Shown here: one piece after another, positions 23,122 through 34,900 of the stretch
How positions within the stretch are numbered: position 1 is the first letter of the stretch
How the letters are laid out: each line of letters starts with the position of its first letter
Assembly: GCA_022559985.1 (NCBI GenBank)
Contig: JAFJTR010000040.1
Span: forward strand, 186,001-250,000
Length of the DNA stretch: 64,000 nucleotides
DNA from: Parastagonospora avenae f. sp. tritici 18332-5
Lineage: Eukaryota; Ascomycota; Dothideomycetes; Pleosporales; Phaeosphaeriaceae
Direction of reading: 5' to 3'
Program-made: the position numbers and the translations under genes
The notes under the pieces: generated by a model
Databases searched by the model: none
What the model saw: only the letters and a program-made list of their open reading frames with translations
What the model was told of the DNA's origin: nothing

Positions 23122-24097
23122 CTACATGCCCCTTCCACCAGTAACCTTGATCGTCTCGCCATTAACATAGCTCATCAACGGACTCGCCAGTGCCAGGACC
23201 GCACTCGCAGCCTCCGTCGCCGAACCCGGTCGCCTCAATGGGATATCAATGTACTCCATTCCCTTGGCCGCTGCCTTCTGCGCACTCGGTATACCCAGCG
23301 CAACCTTCTCACCATCTGCCGTTGTAACAAACGCACCCTCTTCCTTCGCCGCCGTCAACCTCGTCTGGATATGTCCAAACGCAACCGTGTTCGCGCGTAC
23401 GCCGAAGCTGGGACCCCACCTACACAATCGTCAGTATGAAGGCATGTATAAATATCTGGGACAACATACTCCTTCGCAATCGTCTTCGTCATACCCGTGA
23501 CACCCGCCTTCGCCAGCGCATAGTTGATCTGCCCCGCATTCCCATTAACACCGCTGGTACTCGAGATATTGATAATATTCCTGGGCTCGCCGTCCTTGAC
23601 CCTAAAGTACGGCGCCGCCTGCCTGACGATCTTGAACGGCGCGGTTCCGTGCAGGTCGACAATGGTGTGCCACTGCTTGTCCGTCATCTTGTGGATCACG
23701 CCGTCCCACGTGTATCCGGCGTTGTTGACGATGATGTGGATCTTGCCGTTGCCGAATTCCGCGGCCTTTTCGATGAGCGTCTTGATGTACGCGTCGTCGA
23801 GCACGTCGCCGGGGACGGCGATGGCGCTGCCGCCGTTGGATTTGATGGCGTCGACGACGGATTGGGCTTTCTCTGTGATAGCTGTTAGATATGTTGATTG
23901 CGATTGAGGTTTGCATCGAGCTTACTGGCGTCTACATCCGCAACCACCACCTTCGCGCCCTCGTTCGCAAACAGCCGCGCTGCCTCTGCGCCAATTCCCT
24001 GTCCTGAACCTGTGATGATGGCGACCTGGCCAGCCAACATACCCTTGGGGTAGTTAAGATGGCCCGCGATCTGGTTTGCACGATTAGATGCGGACAT
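23122..24097 (-). CDS. SDR-family oxidoreductase, FabG/3-oxoacyl-ACP reductase-like
   Basis: Exons on the minus strand: 23926-24097, 23470-23872 and 23122-23419, giving 290 residues. Classical SDR features are complete: cofactor motif 'TGSGQGIG' (residues 29-36), 'NNAG' (107-110), catalytic Ser near 161-163 ('NISSTSG'), Tyr175 and Lys179 ('YALAK'), and 'RANTVAFGHIQTR' after the active site. It should reduce a keto group or oxidise an alcohol with NAD(P)H. The true substrate cannot be read from sequence. Annotation as 3-ketoacyl-ACP reductase rests on overall resemblance. The C-terminus 'GGRGM' is not a standard peroxisomal signal. The M28B gene lies downstream on the same strand, with no sign of a cluster. 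Confidence 0.88.
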
Positions 24098-25475
24098 GTT
24101 GAATTTGCTGTTTCAGAGAATGCAGTATTGTTACGAATTCGGCTACGTCAAGTGTCTACAGGAAAGTGCAGGGCTTATGAGATTCTTCAAATGCGGAGTA
24201 AGACTACCGCATCGGCCGGCCTCATCTTCACAAACCGAGGTTCATTTGCATGACGCCGAATTAGGCTCGAAAGGGTATGGTTCGGCTTTGTGCTTCGGCT
24301 GACTCGATTGCAACACCATGGACATTTCATGATTCCAAACAATTTTTTACGTTCACACAAGATCGGCCCAGCAAGACTATATGAACCAATTGACCAACAT
24401 TTGGCACCAACACACATAGGCTGAGCCAAACCCCATTTTCAACCCGGCACAATCGACGATACTGATAAGAATCATAGCAGTGAGCATGCCGAAGCAAGCT
24501 TTATACCCGCGGAGTCTACCTGCAATATCGTTCGTACCAGCATGTGATTTTTCGACACCAGCTTCCCACAAACATGGTGAGCGTCGATTGCATGTTTCTA
24601 ACATACATAGCTTCAACAAGAACCGCGCCGTCACGCCGGACAACATCGTCCATCATCTCTGCTACCCTGTAAATCATACAGTATCTCAACCTTGTATTCC
24701 CACACCAGGCTTAAGCATACCGAAAAGCAGAAGTACATGGGAAACACGTCTCCCAAGCCGCCGACATGACATTATCAACCTTCTGGCTTTAGAGAAAAGA
24801 ACATTAGCTTGGGCATTTAGAATTCTCTTAGAACATTATTAAGAATTTTTTCTATAGAGAAGAAGATTGGAAGGCGAGCGTAAGGGTGAGCTTTTATAGT
24901 CGCGGGAAAAGGTCAGAGACTTGTAGCAGCCGATTTTGACTTTGGACAGAACATGTGCTGTATTCATACTTGCTTTTGTTCATCAAGTAAAATACAGGAT
25001 TTTGGGCTTGCTGGCGACACTGGCTGAAGGCTTTTAAGGTAGGATAGTGTCTGAGAGCGACGGCAACATGAAGTACCATGAATCTGCCTTAGGGTGGAAG
25101 AGGAAGACATTAACTCTTGCATCATCGTTTTTGGACTATGAGAGTGCGAGGAAGAGTGGTTGAAGAACACGAGTTCGCATAGAACAGGCTGCGTGCAAGA
25201 TGCAGAAGCCTTTTCCATGACGCCAACATCACGATCTCCCAAATGAATTTCAGCATCAGTTGTCAGCGCAAAGCAGGCGCTCATCAGAGGCATAGATTGT
25301 TCCTGACATGGATTTCTTACAACATAACAAGGACATACTGGAGTTTTTGATTAGGAAAACAAAGTCTTGTGTTGGGAAAGAGAGTATGTGTGTTGCGATC
25401 CAAATTTTATATTCGCCGGAGGCCTATGAAGCATGTTGATGTCGAATTTTTGCGAGCATAGCGGACGAATAGTAT

Positions 25476-25697
25476 TTATTTGAGAGTAGGTGCAACAACA
25501 TGATTTTCCGAGTCCATCTGGTCATAGATGGTCTTTTGGACCTCTTCTAGACCCCAGAGACATTGCTCAGCGCAGCTATCATCGAGTAGGTCCAATGCAG
25601 GTATCTGGCGCAGAAAAACATGAGACATTATGAATCTATTCTTTTCGGCACAGAAACATAAGAACTCTTCATGAAGACTTTTGGTAATATGAGACAT
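25476..25697 (-). CDS. Possible 73-residue small protein downstream of a TATA box
   Basis: The ATG at 25697 opens 73 codons and begins 'MSHITKSLHEEFLCFCAEKN'. A GGGTATAAAG word lies about 50 nt upstream, followed by a C/T-rich leader, which is a normal fungal core-promoter layout. There is no signal peptide and no recognised domain, though it carries four cysteines. The frame is also open upstream of this ATG and reads through the TATA word as Gly-Tyr-Lys, so it could be a fragment of an older, longer gene. Weak evidence. Confidence 0.22.
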   Translation of the reverse strand: MSHITKSLHEEFLCFCAEKNRFIMSHVFLRQIPALDLLDDSCAEQCLWGLEEVQKTIYDQMDSENHVVAPTLK

Positions 25698-25856
25698 TGC
25701 AATATTCCACAATCTGGGGTACAGTCGACGTGGCGAGGGAGCTTTATACCCATGCTTCTGGGAGACAGGTGCAGACATGAGACCATCCGTGTGACTTTTT
25801 GATACTGCGAGTGTCGATAATGTGTTAATTCCGATTCTAGCGCTGAACAAGACTGT

Positions 25857-26022
25857 CTTTATTGTAGTGATGTCAACAAGCCAGCCAGAGGGTCAACCTC
25901 TGCTTGATGATTACCCTTTAGAGTTTAGCGGAAGCCTATATAGGCCTAGCAGTTACTTCAATAGGTTAGACTCGAGCTCAAATGCCCGGCTCGGCTGGCT
26001 TGTTGACATCTCTGCTTTATTG
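25857..26022. repeat. Target-site duplications flanking the MITE (CTTTATTG)
   Basis: The span runs from the first to the second copy of the 8-bp direct repeat. Both copies are identical and abut the inverted-repeat ends with no gap. This supports insertion by transposition rather than a chance hairpin. Confidence 0.75.
25865..26014. mobile_element. 150-bp hAT-type MITE with 8-bp target-site duplication
   Basis: GATGTCAACAAGCCAGCC at 25869-25886 is matched by its exact reverse complement at 25993-26010. With four outer bases the ends read TAGTG... and CAGAG..., fitting the C/TAGNG termini of hAT elements. Directly outside them is a perfect 8-bp direct repeat, CTTTATTG (25857-25864 and 26015-26022). 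That is the target-site duplication length made by hAT transposases. The 150-bp interior has no coding capacity, so the element is non-autonomous. No second copy was seen in the window. Confidence 0.8.
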
Positions 26023-28541
26023 AGCTTAGAGGCGCGGCTGGCTGTCTGAGCTCATACAGAGTTGGACGCCTCTTTTTTGGAACGACAGCAACATATTACG
26101 ATCTCGGGTTTTTTGGAGCAGCAAAGTCATGCTGTGATAGGATGCACATTTCTGATTTGTCATATAGCAAGATAGGGTTCAGGTATACCTTCGTAGCACC
26201 CACGTTCATGGATCAATCAATACCAATACCAGTCACCAGAAGACCCTCGTTGCTGTTATTCACCCCATACGATCGTACAAGTCCTACCAACAGGCGATAG
26301 GTGAAATGGCACTAGTAGCTATTCAGAAGCACGACTTGGATGTCGAGAACATTGAACCCTGCAATGTGAATATAAAAAGGCCTCATGTCCATGTGGCAAC
26401 GTTCCATCACTACCGAAAGCGTCGCGAAAGTGAGGTTTATAGGACATAAGTAGGAACGATTCCTTTCAGAAAAGACGCAGACATGGAAGGTTCGTGCGAT
26501 CTTTTCTTTTGTAATGCCAAACAGAAAAAGTATTATTTGAGAACGGAGAGTAGCAGTGCCAGAGAAGAAATAAATATCAAAGTGCTTGCACTGGGCAAAC
26601 ACATCTGTTGTGGTCTCTAGATCTTTGAGATACATATGTAGCATGGATATTCGCAGCGTTTATGTTAGACCGCGCTTCTGCCAGCACGATGGTCGTATAG
26701 CATGCTTCCTCCAAGAGACATGGAGCATTTTTGCATTGGTTTGGAAAGAATGCAAAAAAGCACTGAGAGTTAATTGTACACTTCACTCTCCTCCGGACAC
26801 CATTTGGCATTTCCACTTGTGTTTTGAGAGTTGGCCAAACACAGACATAGCAAGACTGGCATATTCTTTTGGACAACTAGATATGGGTTTGGTGACTCGG
26901 AGCAACGGTGATACAGGGTGCTGTACATATACGTGGATATTGTGCTTACAAGCAGCAAACTCGGTGCAAACATCCCGTGGATGCTAGCGTCCTTTTGTTT
27001 CGAAGTTGCCTTGAGGGATATTCATTAAGCCCATGCGCAATGAAAGGACGGGGTTGAGATTTCGTGTCCATCGGGGTAACATAGAGTCAGATGATCTACC
27101 GAGAAAGTAATGGCTACTTAGGCAGCTACATGTGCGAGGTCTGGCGCACAAAGTCATACACAGGGAATGGTCCTATTTTGGAGAAAAGACAGAAGAGTCA
27201 CATGAAGTAGAAAGCACTCATTTTGAGTTGAGCTGCAATTGAGTGGTAGTTTAAAGAACAAGAATCTACGAGGTCGAAGAAGGTTTTATACCCAGAAGCC
27301 AGGAACACATCAAGACATTCTGAGTCGTTGGAGATAATCACAAGGAGGACATGTCGGTCGCGTGTCTCGAGTTTGGGATCTACAGTCTCTCCGTTCATAC
27401 ATACGAGAGCTGTGCAATCTTTTGATATCTGGAGATTCTCCCGGAATCTTTTGCTAGAAGGTCCCGAAGCGCGACACGCCTCATCGATCCACAGGATGCT
27501 ATTTTTGAGCAGAAGGAGCGGGCGATCATAGGCCGCCCCAAACTCGACTTCGGTCGAGGTAAGAAGAAAGTGAACATAGTGGCTCTTGCTCACGGCTCGT
27601 GCAGATTCATAAGAGTCGGCTTTGGCAGGAGAGGAACATACGTGGCTAGGTCTATGGTTTTTGGGGCCCGATTCCGCCGAATGTGGAAATTCAAGAAGGT
27701 AATTGAAGCATGTAAGACTCCCATGTAGCCTTTGGTAGACAGAATAAAGCTTGCACTTCATATAGATGCCGTGCGTGGGCTTTTGAGAGGAGACTCGACT
27801 CGAACAGAGGAAAAGAAGCACGTTAAATCGCGGAACCAGTTTTTGGACAGGAAACTAAATGAAGAAATTTAGATTGAAGACCGGGAAATCGTTGCGAAGA
27901 GGAGTTTATATACACAAGCCACGCGGTCCGAGCGGTATGATCGAAATGCTTGACCATGTGCCAACATGACCTCTCCATTCTCCAGATTTTGAGCAGTGAA
28001 TAGCGATGAACAGCTCCGTCATAAATGCGCGCGAACTACTGTATATCTTTGTGCTAACTCATGATTCTCATCGCAAGGTCAAAGTGCAAAATTCGTTGAC
28101 GCATGTCTTTCTGAACTTCGAGGCGAGCAGATATAAGAAGGCCGCGTAGCTGGTTCGACTCAGGAAAAGCACAGACATCGGAGTATTCGTTCTGGAATTT
28201 GGACGTTCTTGTAGAAAGGGTTGATGTTCAAGCAGAAGGACGAAAGTAACGTGACTTTATAGTCGGGCCACGACCAAGTGGCCGCGGCTAGGATGATAGC
28301 GCAGAGGATTGAGAACAGTCAGTTGCACATGCATTGTAGATGGTCGTTTGAAGAAAATGGGGTGAAGATTTGCGAGTCAGTCTCGCAGGGTATCGTATTT
28401 CAACCTACAGAGCGTCAGTGTGACCATTTTGACCAGCACTCTTGACGCCAGTGCATAACGCCGTTCCATGCATGAGCTTTTCGGCCCCTCGTCCCTCGTC
28501 CCACGGCTATCGTCATTAATACTAACACGACATCAAGCCGT

Positions 28542-29528
28542 TCACTTCTTTCCAATACTGAACCCTCTCGTCATATAATCCGCACTCTTCTTCATATCCG
28601 GCTTGTGATCACTTGTATTAAACAAGCTCTTCACATTCGCGTTCTCGGCCATCTTCCTCCTCTTATTCCTCTCTTCTTGCTCCTTCATCACTTTCTGCGT
28701 AAGCGACGCCGTAGACGCATTCTTGATGCCATTGTCCGCTGACTGTGCCTTCTTCGCCTTCTCCTCGTCCGAAGCCTTCTTCTTCTCTTCCCCATCAGCG
28801 CCCTTCTTCCGCTTCTTGCTACCAGGTGCCTTCTTCAACGCATGTGTGAGCCCCTTCTCTCTAAGCATCTTCGAGCGAAGATTCAGCCGCGCGATATCGG
28901 TCGGTAAAGTAGGTAGAATGGGAATAACGTCGTTCTCCGCATAGGCTTCATTGCACTGTCTCCATATTAGCCTCGCTGCCCACCCAAACTTCAATTGCTT
29001 AGTACATACCGTCAAGCACGCACTCCCCGCGACTTCCCTAACAACGCTCCCAGCAAACGCATGTCCACAAGGAACAATATACACCGCCTTCGCGCCCAAC
29101 CCCAACTCCTTGCCCGTAATCGGACACACCCACTTCTCCCCCCTGCCACCAAGTTCCCGTTCGCCCTCGCCGACTTCAAACTTGACTTCGACAACGTCCT
29201 TCAGGCCCTTGACGCGCTCGCCAAAGTTGCCCAGCTCGACAAACCCGCCTTCAACCGTGCCCTTTACGCCCGCGACTTTACCCATTTCAGTCTTCTCGGG
29301 CCCGTCTTCTTTGAGCAGATACTCGATGATGGAGTCTTTGTTGTAGAGCACGCCGGCAGCATCGCTTACGACGGGTGCGGCGAGGGGTTTGCGTGTGAGC
29401 GGGTCGGTGGTCCAGCCGTATTCTTGCTGTTCGTTTTGCGCCTCTTTGAGTTGCGCCGAGGTCAGGGCTTTGGCGGCTTCTTTGACGAGTTCGCTGCGCT
29501 TGGGGATCGAGCCGCCGTCGTTGCCCAT
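28542..29528 (-). CDS. RTF2: Replication termination factor 2 (Rtf2-family) protein
   Basis: Exons on the minus strand: 29010-29528 and 28542-28955, giving 310 residues. The start at 29528 gives the family's usual 'MGNDGGSIPKRSELVKEA'. The open frame extends further upstream to an ATG at about 29621, but that leader does not look like Rtf2. Rtf2 proteins act at stalled or terminating forks and in splicing. Two RING/U-box-like halves are visible: 'LAAPVVSDAAGVLYNKDSII' (about residues 48-67) and 'WVCPITGKELG...VPCGHAF...ACLTCNEAY' (about 130-185). The second half keeps Cys/His ligands. The first appears to have lost two cysteines normally found there. A K/E-rich tail ends 'KKSADYMTRGFSIGKK'. 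The 54-nt intron is a multiple of three without stops, so retention would insert 18 residues. Confidence 0.88.
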   Translation of the reverse strand: MGNDGGSIPKRSELVKEAAKALTSAQLKEAQNEQQEYGWTTDPLTRKPLAAPVVSDAAGVLYNKDSIIEYLLKEDGPEKTEMGKVAGVKGTVEGGFVELGNFGERVKGLKDVVEVKFEVGEGERELGGRGEKWVCPITGKELGLGAKAVYIVPCGHAFAGSVVREVAGSACLTVCTKQLKFGWAARLIWRQCNEAYAENDVIPILPTLPTDIARLNLRSKMLREKGLTHALKKAPGSKKRKKGADGEEKKKASDEEKAKKAQSADNGIKNASTASLTQKVMKEQEERNKRRKMAENANVKSLFNTSDHKPDMKKSADYMTRGFSIGKK

Positions 29529-29772
29529 GTTTGCGGATTGTTGTAGTGGACGGAGAGGTGTGGTGAGAGTTGCGGAGTTTGGACGGAGGTGTCTGGGGGC
29601 TTGGCACTGGGGCTTCGTCATAGCCACGTGAAATCAATTTGTACGGCGTTCGGCGTAGTGCCTGAAAGTGGAATGGGGTATTGTTCATATATGTACATAA
29701 TTCATCCCAATGTCGTGCTCGTGACGTTTTCGACGCCGCCCAAATGCTATACATTATATGAAACAAGATTCA

Positions 29773-31998
29773 CTAATCCCGGCCTCTTGCGTCCAACCAG
29801 TACCCCTTCGCTGCTGGCTTTGCTCTTTGCTCCCTCGAGTTGTCCCTCTCATCTATCTGATCAGGCGCGTCTTCTTCATAGTTGAGATAGGGATGAGGAT
29901 CCACCTCATCTCCAGAAGCCTCAACATCCTCGCCCTCCTTCGCTTTCGAAACCCTCGGACGCGGTTTCCCGCCAAGCTCTTTGAACATCAATCTCTGGAT
30001 GTAGCTTGATAGCCTTGCTCTTTCTGCCTTGAAAGGCTTTTGCTTACTTTCCTCTAGCATGTTCGACTCCAGTAATCTGTCGTATACCGCATAGATTCTC
30101 CGCAACGCGCCAATGGCATCCTGTCGCGCTTCACCTCTGAGATATGTTGCACCAACAATACGTGCCGGCCTGTTCCCGCCAACACCAAGCTGCAAGCGCA
30201 GATTGCTGACGACCGGATCCAAAAGCGCCAGAGCTGTTACAAGGTCTTCACCCTTGGCAAGGGGATGGGATACCGCAAGCTCAGCGTATAATCCCGCAGC
30301 CTTGGAATCCACATCTGCCAGCGTCCTGAGCATGATACGCAGTATATCGCCAGCATTTCTAAGTGAATTGTGGTTATTCTTGTCGCGAACGCAGGTGCTC
30401 ATTGAAATTCTGAACGTGCCTGGTTTCGGTATGATGTCTTTGTCGAGCATATCGTATTTCAGAACACCGACTACAGCTGCCGAAGCCCGGTTCTGGCGCA
30501 GGTTGCGCAAACGCGTGTGGATGTTGTTGAGATCAGGTGCAATATCGTAAGTTGTTGGATCGGTCAGCAGATCCCAGTACTCTTGCGCAGCCTTGTTCGA
30601 CACAAGCTTCTGGCAGGCTTCCTGTATCACCGATAGCGTGTTGTTACCCGGCCGCGCATATGTCAGCGGATTGGATACTGCACGGGCGACGGCATGAGGG
30701 GTCAAAGCGAGGAACTCGTCGCCTCGAGAAGGACTCTCGCCGGGAGCTAGAAGCTCTTGGTCGTCTCGGAGGTGCGCTGGGGTACCTGGAGCGCGTATAC
30801 CTGCAAGCCCAGCCTTTTTGTGCTCAGTCGTGCCCAGTCGGGGTACAAGTCGTGGTATGTCCATAGTCTGCTCGACGAGAGAGAGCACGTCGTCCCAATC
30901 CCGCGGCCGGCTCCCAATGAGCAGCAATCTCGCCATTGCGCAGACAAGCTCCTCATCTATCTTCAGTTCTGCGTTTCTCCACCGGGTGACAATGCCTTCC
31001 CACATTCGCCGTGCTTCCAGGATGCCGCGTTCCCGCCGTACTGCAATCTCATCTGCCGTCTCGTCTTTTGGCGGATTTAACAACAGATTCTGTCGAACCG
31101 CATTGATTATGGTAAGGTATGTCACCGGATTTGCAGCTTGAGGGCCCTTGTCAGGTATTTTGGCCGCAATGCCCCAAAGAGCGTCCATGTCCATTGCGCG
31201 CGCGCAGACTCGCAGCGCAGCGTTGGTGTGTATTATGCTCGGTTCGACTCGTGAATTCGGCGCGTAGAGCGAGTGGTATACAGAGAGCGCTTTTGCGATG
31301 ACGCCCGAATGATGCGCGTTGATCGAGAGGCCTCGCAAAAGGATGGTATATGTGTAGGAGTCGGGAAACTGTTGACGCTTCTTCATCTACTCTGTCGTTA
31401 GCAAGCGATCTCATATCCCTCGCACTGAGCACCATACATCGTTGTACACTTTCATCGCATCGGCGATCCTCTCATTTGCCAGGTAGTGGTCGATGATGTG
31501 ATTCCAAGAGACGATACACGCCATTGAGTGGCTCGCCATGCGCACCAGCTGTAACATCTCCCCCGCCTTTCCTTTCTTGAGTTCGCTCTTGACAAAGACG
31601 GCCAGCTCCAACGGGTCTTGTAAATGTCTCAGTTCCCTCTTCCGGTTGTTCCAGTCACGATCACTGACGTTAGGATCACGGGAGCCGAGCTTCGCTAGGT
31701 TGGGTGTATCGTAGAGTTTTTGTGGTTCGTGCCTCAGCGCCGCTCTTTCCCTCTTCTTCTGGTTGGCAGCCACAGCAGAGGTTGACCAAGGATCTCCTTT
31801 TTTACTAGCGAGCCCATCTGTCCCTGACTGATCTCTCGGCTTCCATTCTTTGTGCACGACATCTTCCCTCGTGCTCTGAAGGCGCCGCTGGCCCGACTGG
31901 AGGATGGGATTTATATGGCGGCGGAGACGGTGGACGTTACCCGCGGGCGCACCGACTGCTTCAATGCATCGCCGCAGACAGGTGCAACAGTTCAGCAT
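29773..31998 (-). CDS. Mitochondrial pentatricopeptide-repeat (PPR) protein
   Basis: Exons on the minus strand: 31438-31998 and 29773-31386, giving 724 residues. The intron has a GCTAAC branch site. The N-terminus is rich in Arg and Cys and nearly free of acidic residues, as expected of a mitochondrial targeting sequence. PPR-like helical pairs are visible from about residue 160 ('SWNHIIDHYLANERIADAMK', 'DSYTYTILLRGLSINA...', 'IIHTNAALRVCARAMDMDAL'). PPR proteins bind organellar RNA for processing, stability or translation. The specific fungal orthologue is uncertain. An acidic tail ('EDVEASGDEVDPH') is followed by basic residues. About 245 bp separate its stop from the Rtf2 start, both on the minus strand. 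Confidence 0.82.
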
Positions 31999-34900
31999 GG
32001 GGAAGAGCGCGGGGATGGGTATATGCGCGCAGAGTGCACCTTGGTGGTTGTCCCAAAAAGTTTCGTCCCATATTCGGAACTAGTCTGATGACGTAAGACG
32101 TCTGAACAACGAGCGGCGAACGAGACATCTCGCAAACCCCGTGGCACACACTTGACACCCTTCAGGAACCAGCCAGCCTCAAACAGGCACGCCATGTTCT
32201 AGCTCACGCTGGCTCCAGATACTCTATTTCAACCTCCCACCCGCCTAGTCACTCTCCACCCTTTGTCACCAAGCGCCCACGCCGCGCTCTTGCAGTGCCT
32301 TGCTCCATGTCCACTACCTAGTCCTCCTAGTTCAACAAGGCTGGCGAGCCGGCCCTAACTAAGTACTAAGTAGCCTCACGCTCCCAGAGATCCGGAGCCG
32401 AGTAAACAGTAGCGGCCAATCCTTCAAGATAATCTAAGCTACCATCGAGGCTACTGCAAAACATACATAGCTCTTCTACCATCCCGACTCTGGCGTAGTA
32501 GCATCGGTCAGCCAACAGCGCCTAGTGAGGCACCATTACATGCACACCAGAGCAGGCAAGTAACGTGGCGGCACAGTTCGCCAAAAGGTGCGCGGTTGTC
32601 CTCGTTCAAAGCCGTTGCACAGAGCGATCCCGTGCGCGTGGTTGGCCATGCACCGAAGGGCTTGGGTACCCTTCACTGCCTTGGTGCACTGCTCGTGATG
32701 CTTTCTGTGCGAGGATCTGACGTCGATCTGGTGGTTGCCCGGTGATGGCTGCATGTTGTACTTGGAGCTGTCGTGTCTATTGCGTGTTCGGGCGCAAGGT
32801 AGGTGCAAGGTTGTTTTGTGCGAGGGTCAGTGGAGGCTGTTTGGTCTTGATGAGCTTGCATTCCATTCCGAACCTTCACCTTCTTCATCGTGTGTGCGAG
32901 TACATACCCCATCGCACTGCATTGCTCACCGATGCTCGGGATTCCGTTTGCAATCCTCTCCTTCAATTGCCCCGCGAGTGTGGTCTCACAGCCAAGCCTC
33001 TCCACCACCAGGCCTTTTTGGCGTCGCTCGCTGTCGTGTAACACACCATACCACGCCTCTGCCCAGGTTCTCGCAGCATGCACCCATCTGCTAGTTTCCG
33101 CCGTCAGCCCAGCGCCAGCAAGCGCGACCGTTGTTTGTCATCCATGAGGCGCTCACGCCCTGGCGTTAGCCCTTCAACGGCGCCATAAGCAACAAGTGTT
33201 TGATCTGATGATTGTCCGCTAGACTAGTGACCGATCTTGCGTCTACTTAATATCATGGGGATGACTGGTATAGATTCTAGCGTGGTTTTTCGCGAGCTGG
33301 CGTTTGTATGATGTCGCAGTTTCACCAGCAGTTGCGATACTGAGTTTCTGCTTTCTCGCACCCATGTCCCTGGTGAGATCCTGTGTCGGCCATGTGCGAA
33401 ACTTTCGCCTTCGTGCATGCAAGCAACCTCGTCATCAGTCATGCACATTCGGGCAAAAATCCCAGCTTGGGTACCGGTCAACTTTCCCACGAGCGCTGCA
33501 AGCGATAAGGTTCCTCGAAACGATGCGGAGTCTTGCGGCGCCGAGGACCCTGTTGAACATGCTCAGTCAATCTCAGCCCGTCGCATGATCATGCAAGGAT
33601 CCAGACTCATCGTGTAATGGATGACAAGGACCTTACCTCTCAGCTTCGCGACAACGAAAGATGTGGACAGGAAGGTTGGCCTATCACAGGGCGAAGATAT
33701 CCTTCCGTCGTGCGTCCGAAAGCCCTTGCGCCATGTTGAGTGAAGGAAAGAAAGTTTTTTCTCTTCTCCATACTATCTGACCAGGGGCAGGGGGAGGGGG
33801 GGCACCGCCACGCTTCGTTGCGTTGTCGGATGTGAGCTTGTTGCATGCAAAGTGGACATCGCCGACTCGGTTGTGCTGTTCCTTGTCAGCCCACCAAGCC
33901 TCATCCTGTCCGCCTTCACAGTCGCCGACCCCGGGTATTGGGCTTCAGACATGAACCACAGAAACAATACCATCTCCGAGGCACCATGTGCATCCTGTGC
34001 GTCATCAGTGCCGTGATACAATATTTCGCAAATGAAGCTCGACATGCCAATGATAGGTCCCAATATACTCTAGCATTTTCTCCCTATATCCCTGCTGCAA
34101 GCAAATCAGCAATCGTGCTGTAAAAGCCGTGTGTCGCTGCAACAGCTATCGGCGCCACTCCAAGTGGCCTCGGCGTGAATGCCCGTTCTTTGTGCGTCCC
34201 GACTGGCTGTCCAGGCAGACGAGATGGCTTGAGGATGTGTGCCTACGTGGCCTGCATCGTTGTCGATGTTGTTCCGCCATGCGAGCGCAAAGCGAGGAGA
34301 GGGAGACTATTTGGCTAAGACAGGACCCTCGCTTCAAGTGGACCGACAATACCAAAGCATTCTACTCCTGGGTTTACAATTTAGATTAATCCGCTAAATC
34401 CGCGTGTTTTGTTCTGCTGGAACCGGCTTGACAGTAGTTTCCCATGATTTGCGCTTCAGGAAGTAGAAGTCCATGTTTCATGTATGGGGGTTAGGCGCGG
34501 GCTTTTACAAAGGTGACGGGTATACAAGCACAACACGGGCAAGGGACCACTTGAGTGTTGTAATGGTCGCGGACGCAGAGCAGTGATCATGCGACTGAAC
34601 GCATGCCCTGTACGCGATCTCTTCGGCGCGGCTCACGTCATCGGGGTAGTGGGCGTAGAATGGGGGACCGCGGAGCTTGTTGCTGCCCATTCCTTCGTTC
34701 CACGTTGCTCGCATACGCGCTGTACACACATTAGATGATAGGCACAAGTAGCAAATACATTGGCGCAGGTGCTACGAATGCAGGCTCTGATCAGCAAGGC
34801 ATCGGCACAGGGGATCATAAGCATGTAATTGTTTCTTTGAGCGCCGGTGTTGCATGTTGTACTTCTAGGCCAAGAAAAAGAGTAAAATCCGACTTTGCAT

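Larger units (their letters stand above)
24098..28541. other. Gene-poor island with MITE and repeated minus-strand TATA words
   Basis: 4.4 kb of somewhat lower GC than the flanks. No family is recognisable. On the minus strand there are seven TATAAA-type words (near plus positions 24505, 24895, 25410, 25745, 27285, 27908 and 28258), against one comparable word on the plus strand (about 26370). Several are followed within 40-110 nt by an ATG and a pyrimidine-rich leader. Short related sequences recur, such as ATGTCTG contexts near 25775, 26480, 26850 and 28175. A 150-bp inverted-repeat element is inserted at 25865-26014. Confidence 0.5.

Noticed and set aside
26586..26987. 133-residue plus-strand ORF and opposing 99-residue ORF in the 24-28 kb island
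   Set aside because: Both strands are open over the same stretch, and neither has a motif or promoter layout. Possibly remnant, not supportable as a gene.
27198..27775. Long minus-strand frame with 'ILWIDEACRASG', briefly considered as a heterokaryon-incompatibility (HET) remnant
   Set aside because: Only a few residues resemble a HET motif ('LWIDALCIDQ'). The rest does not align in order, and the frame has no upstream partner.
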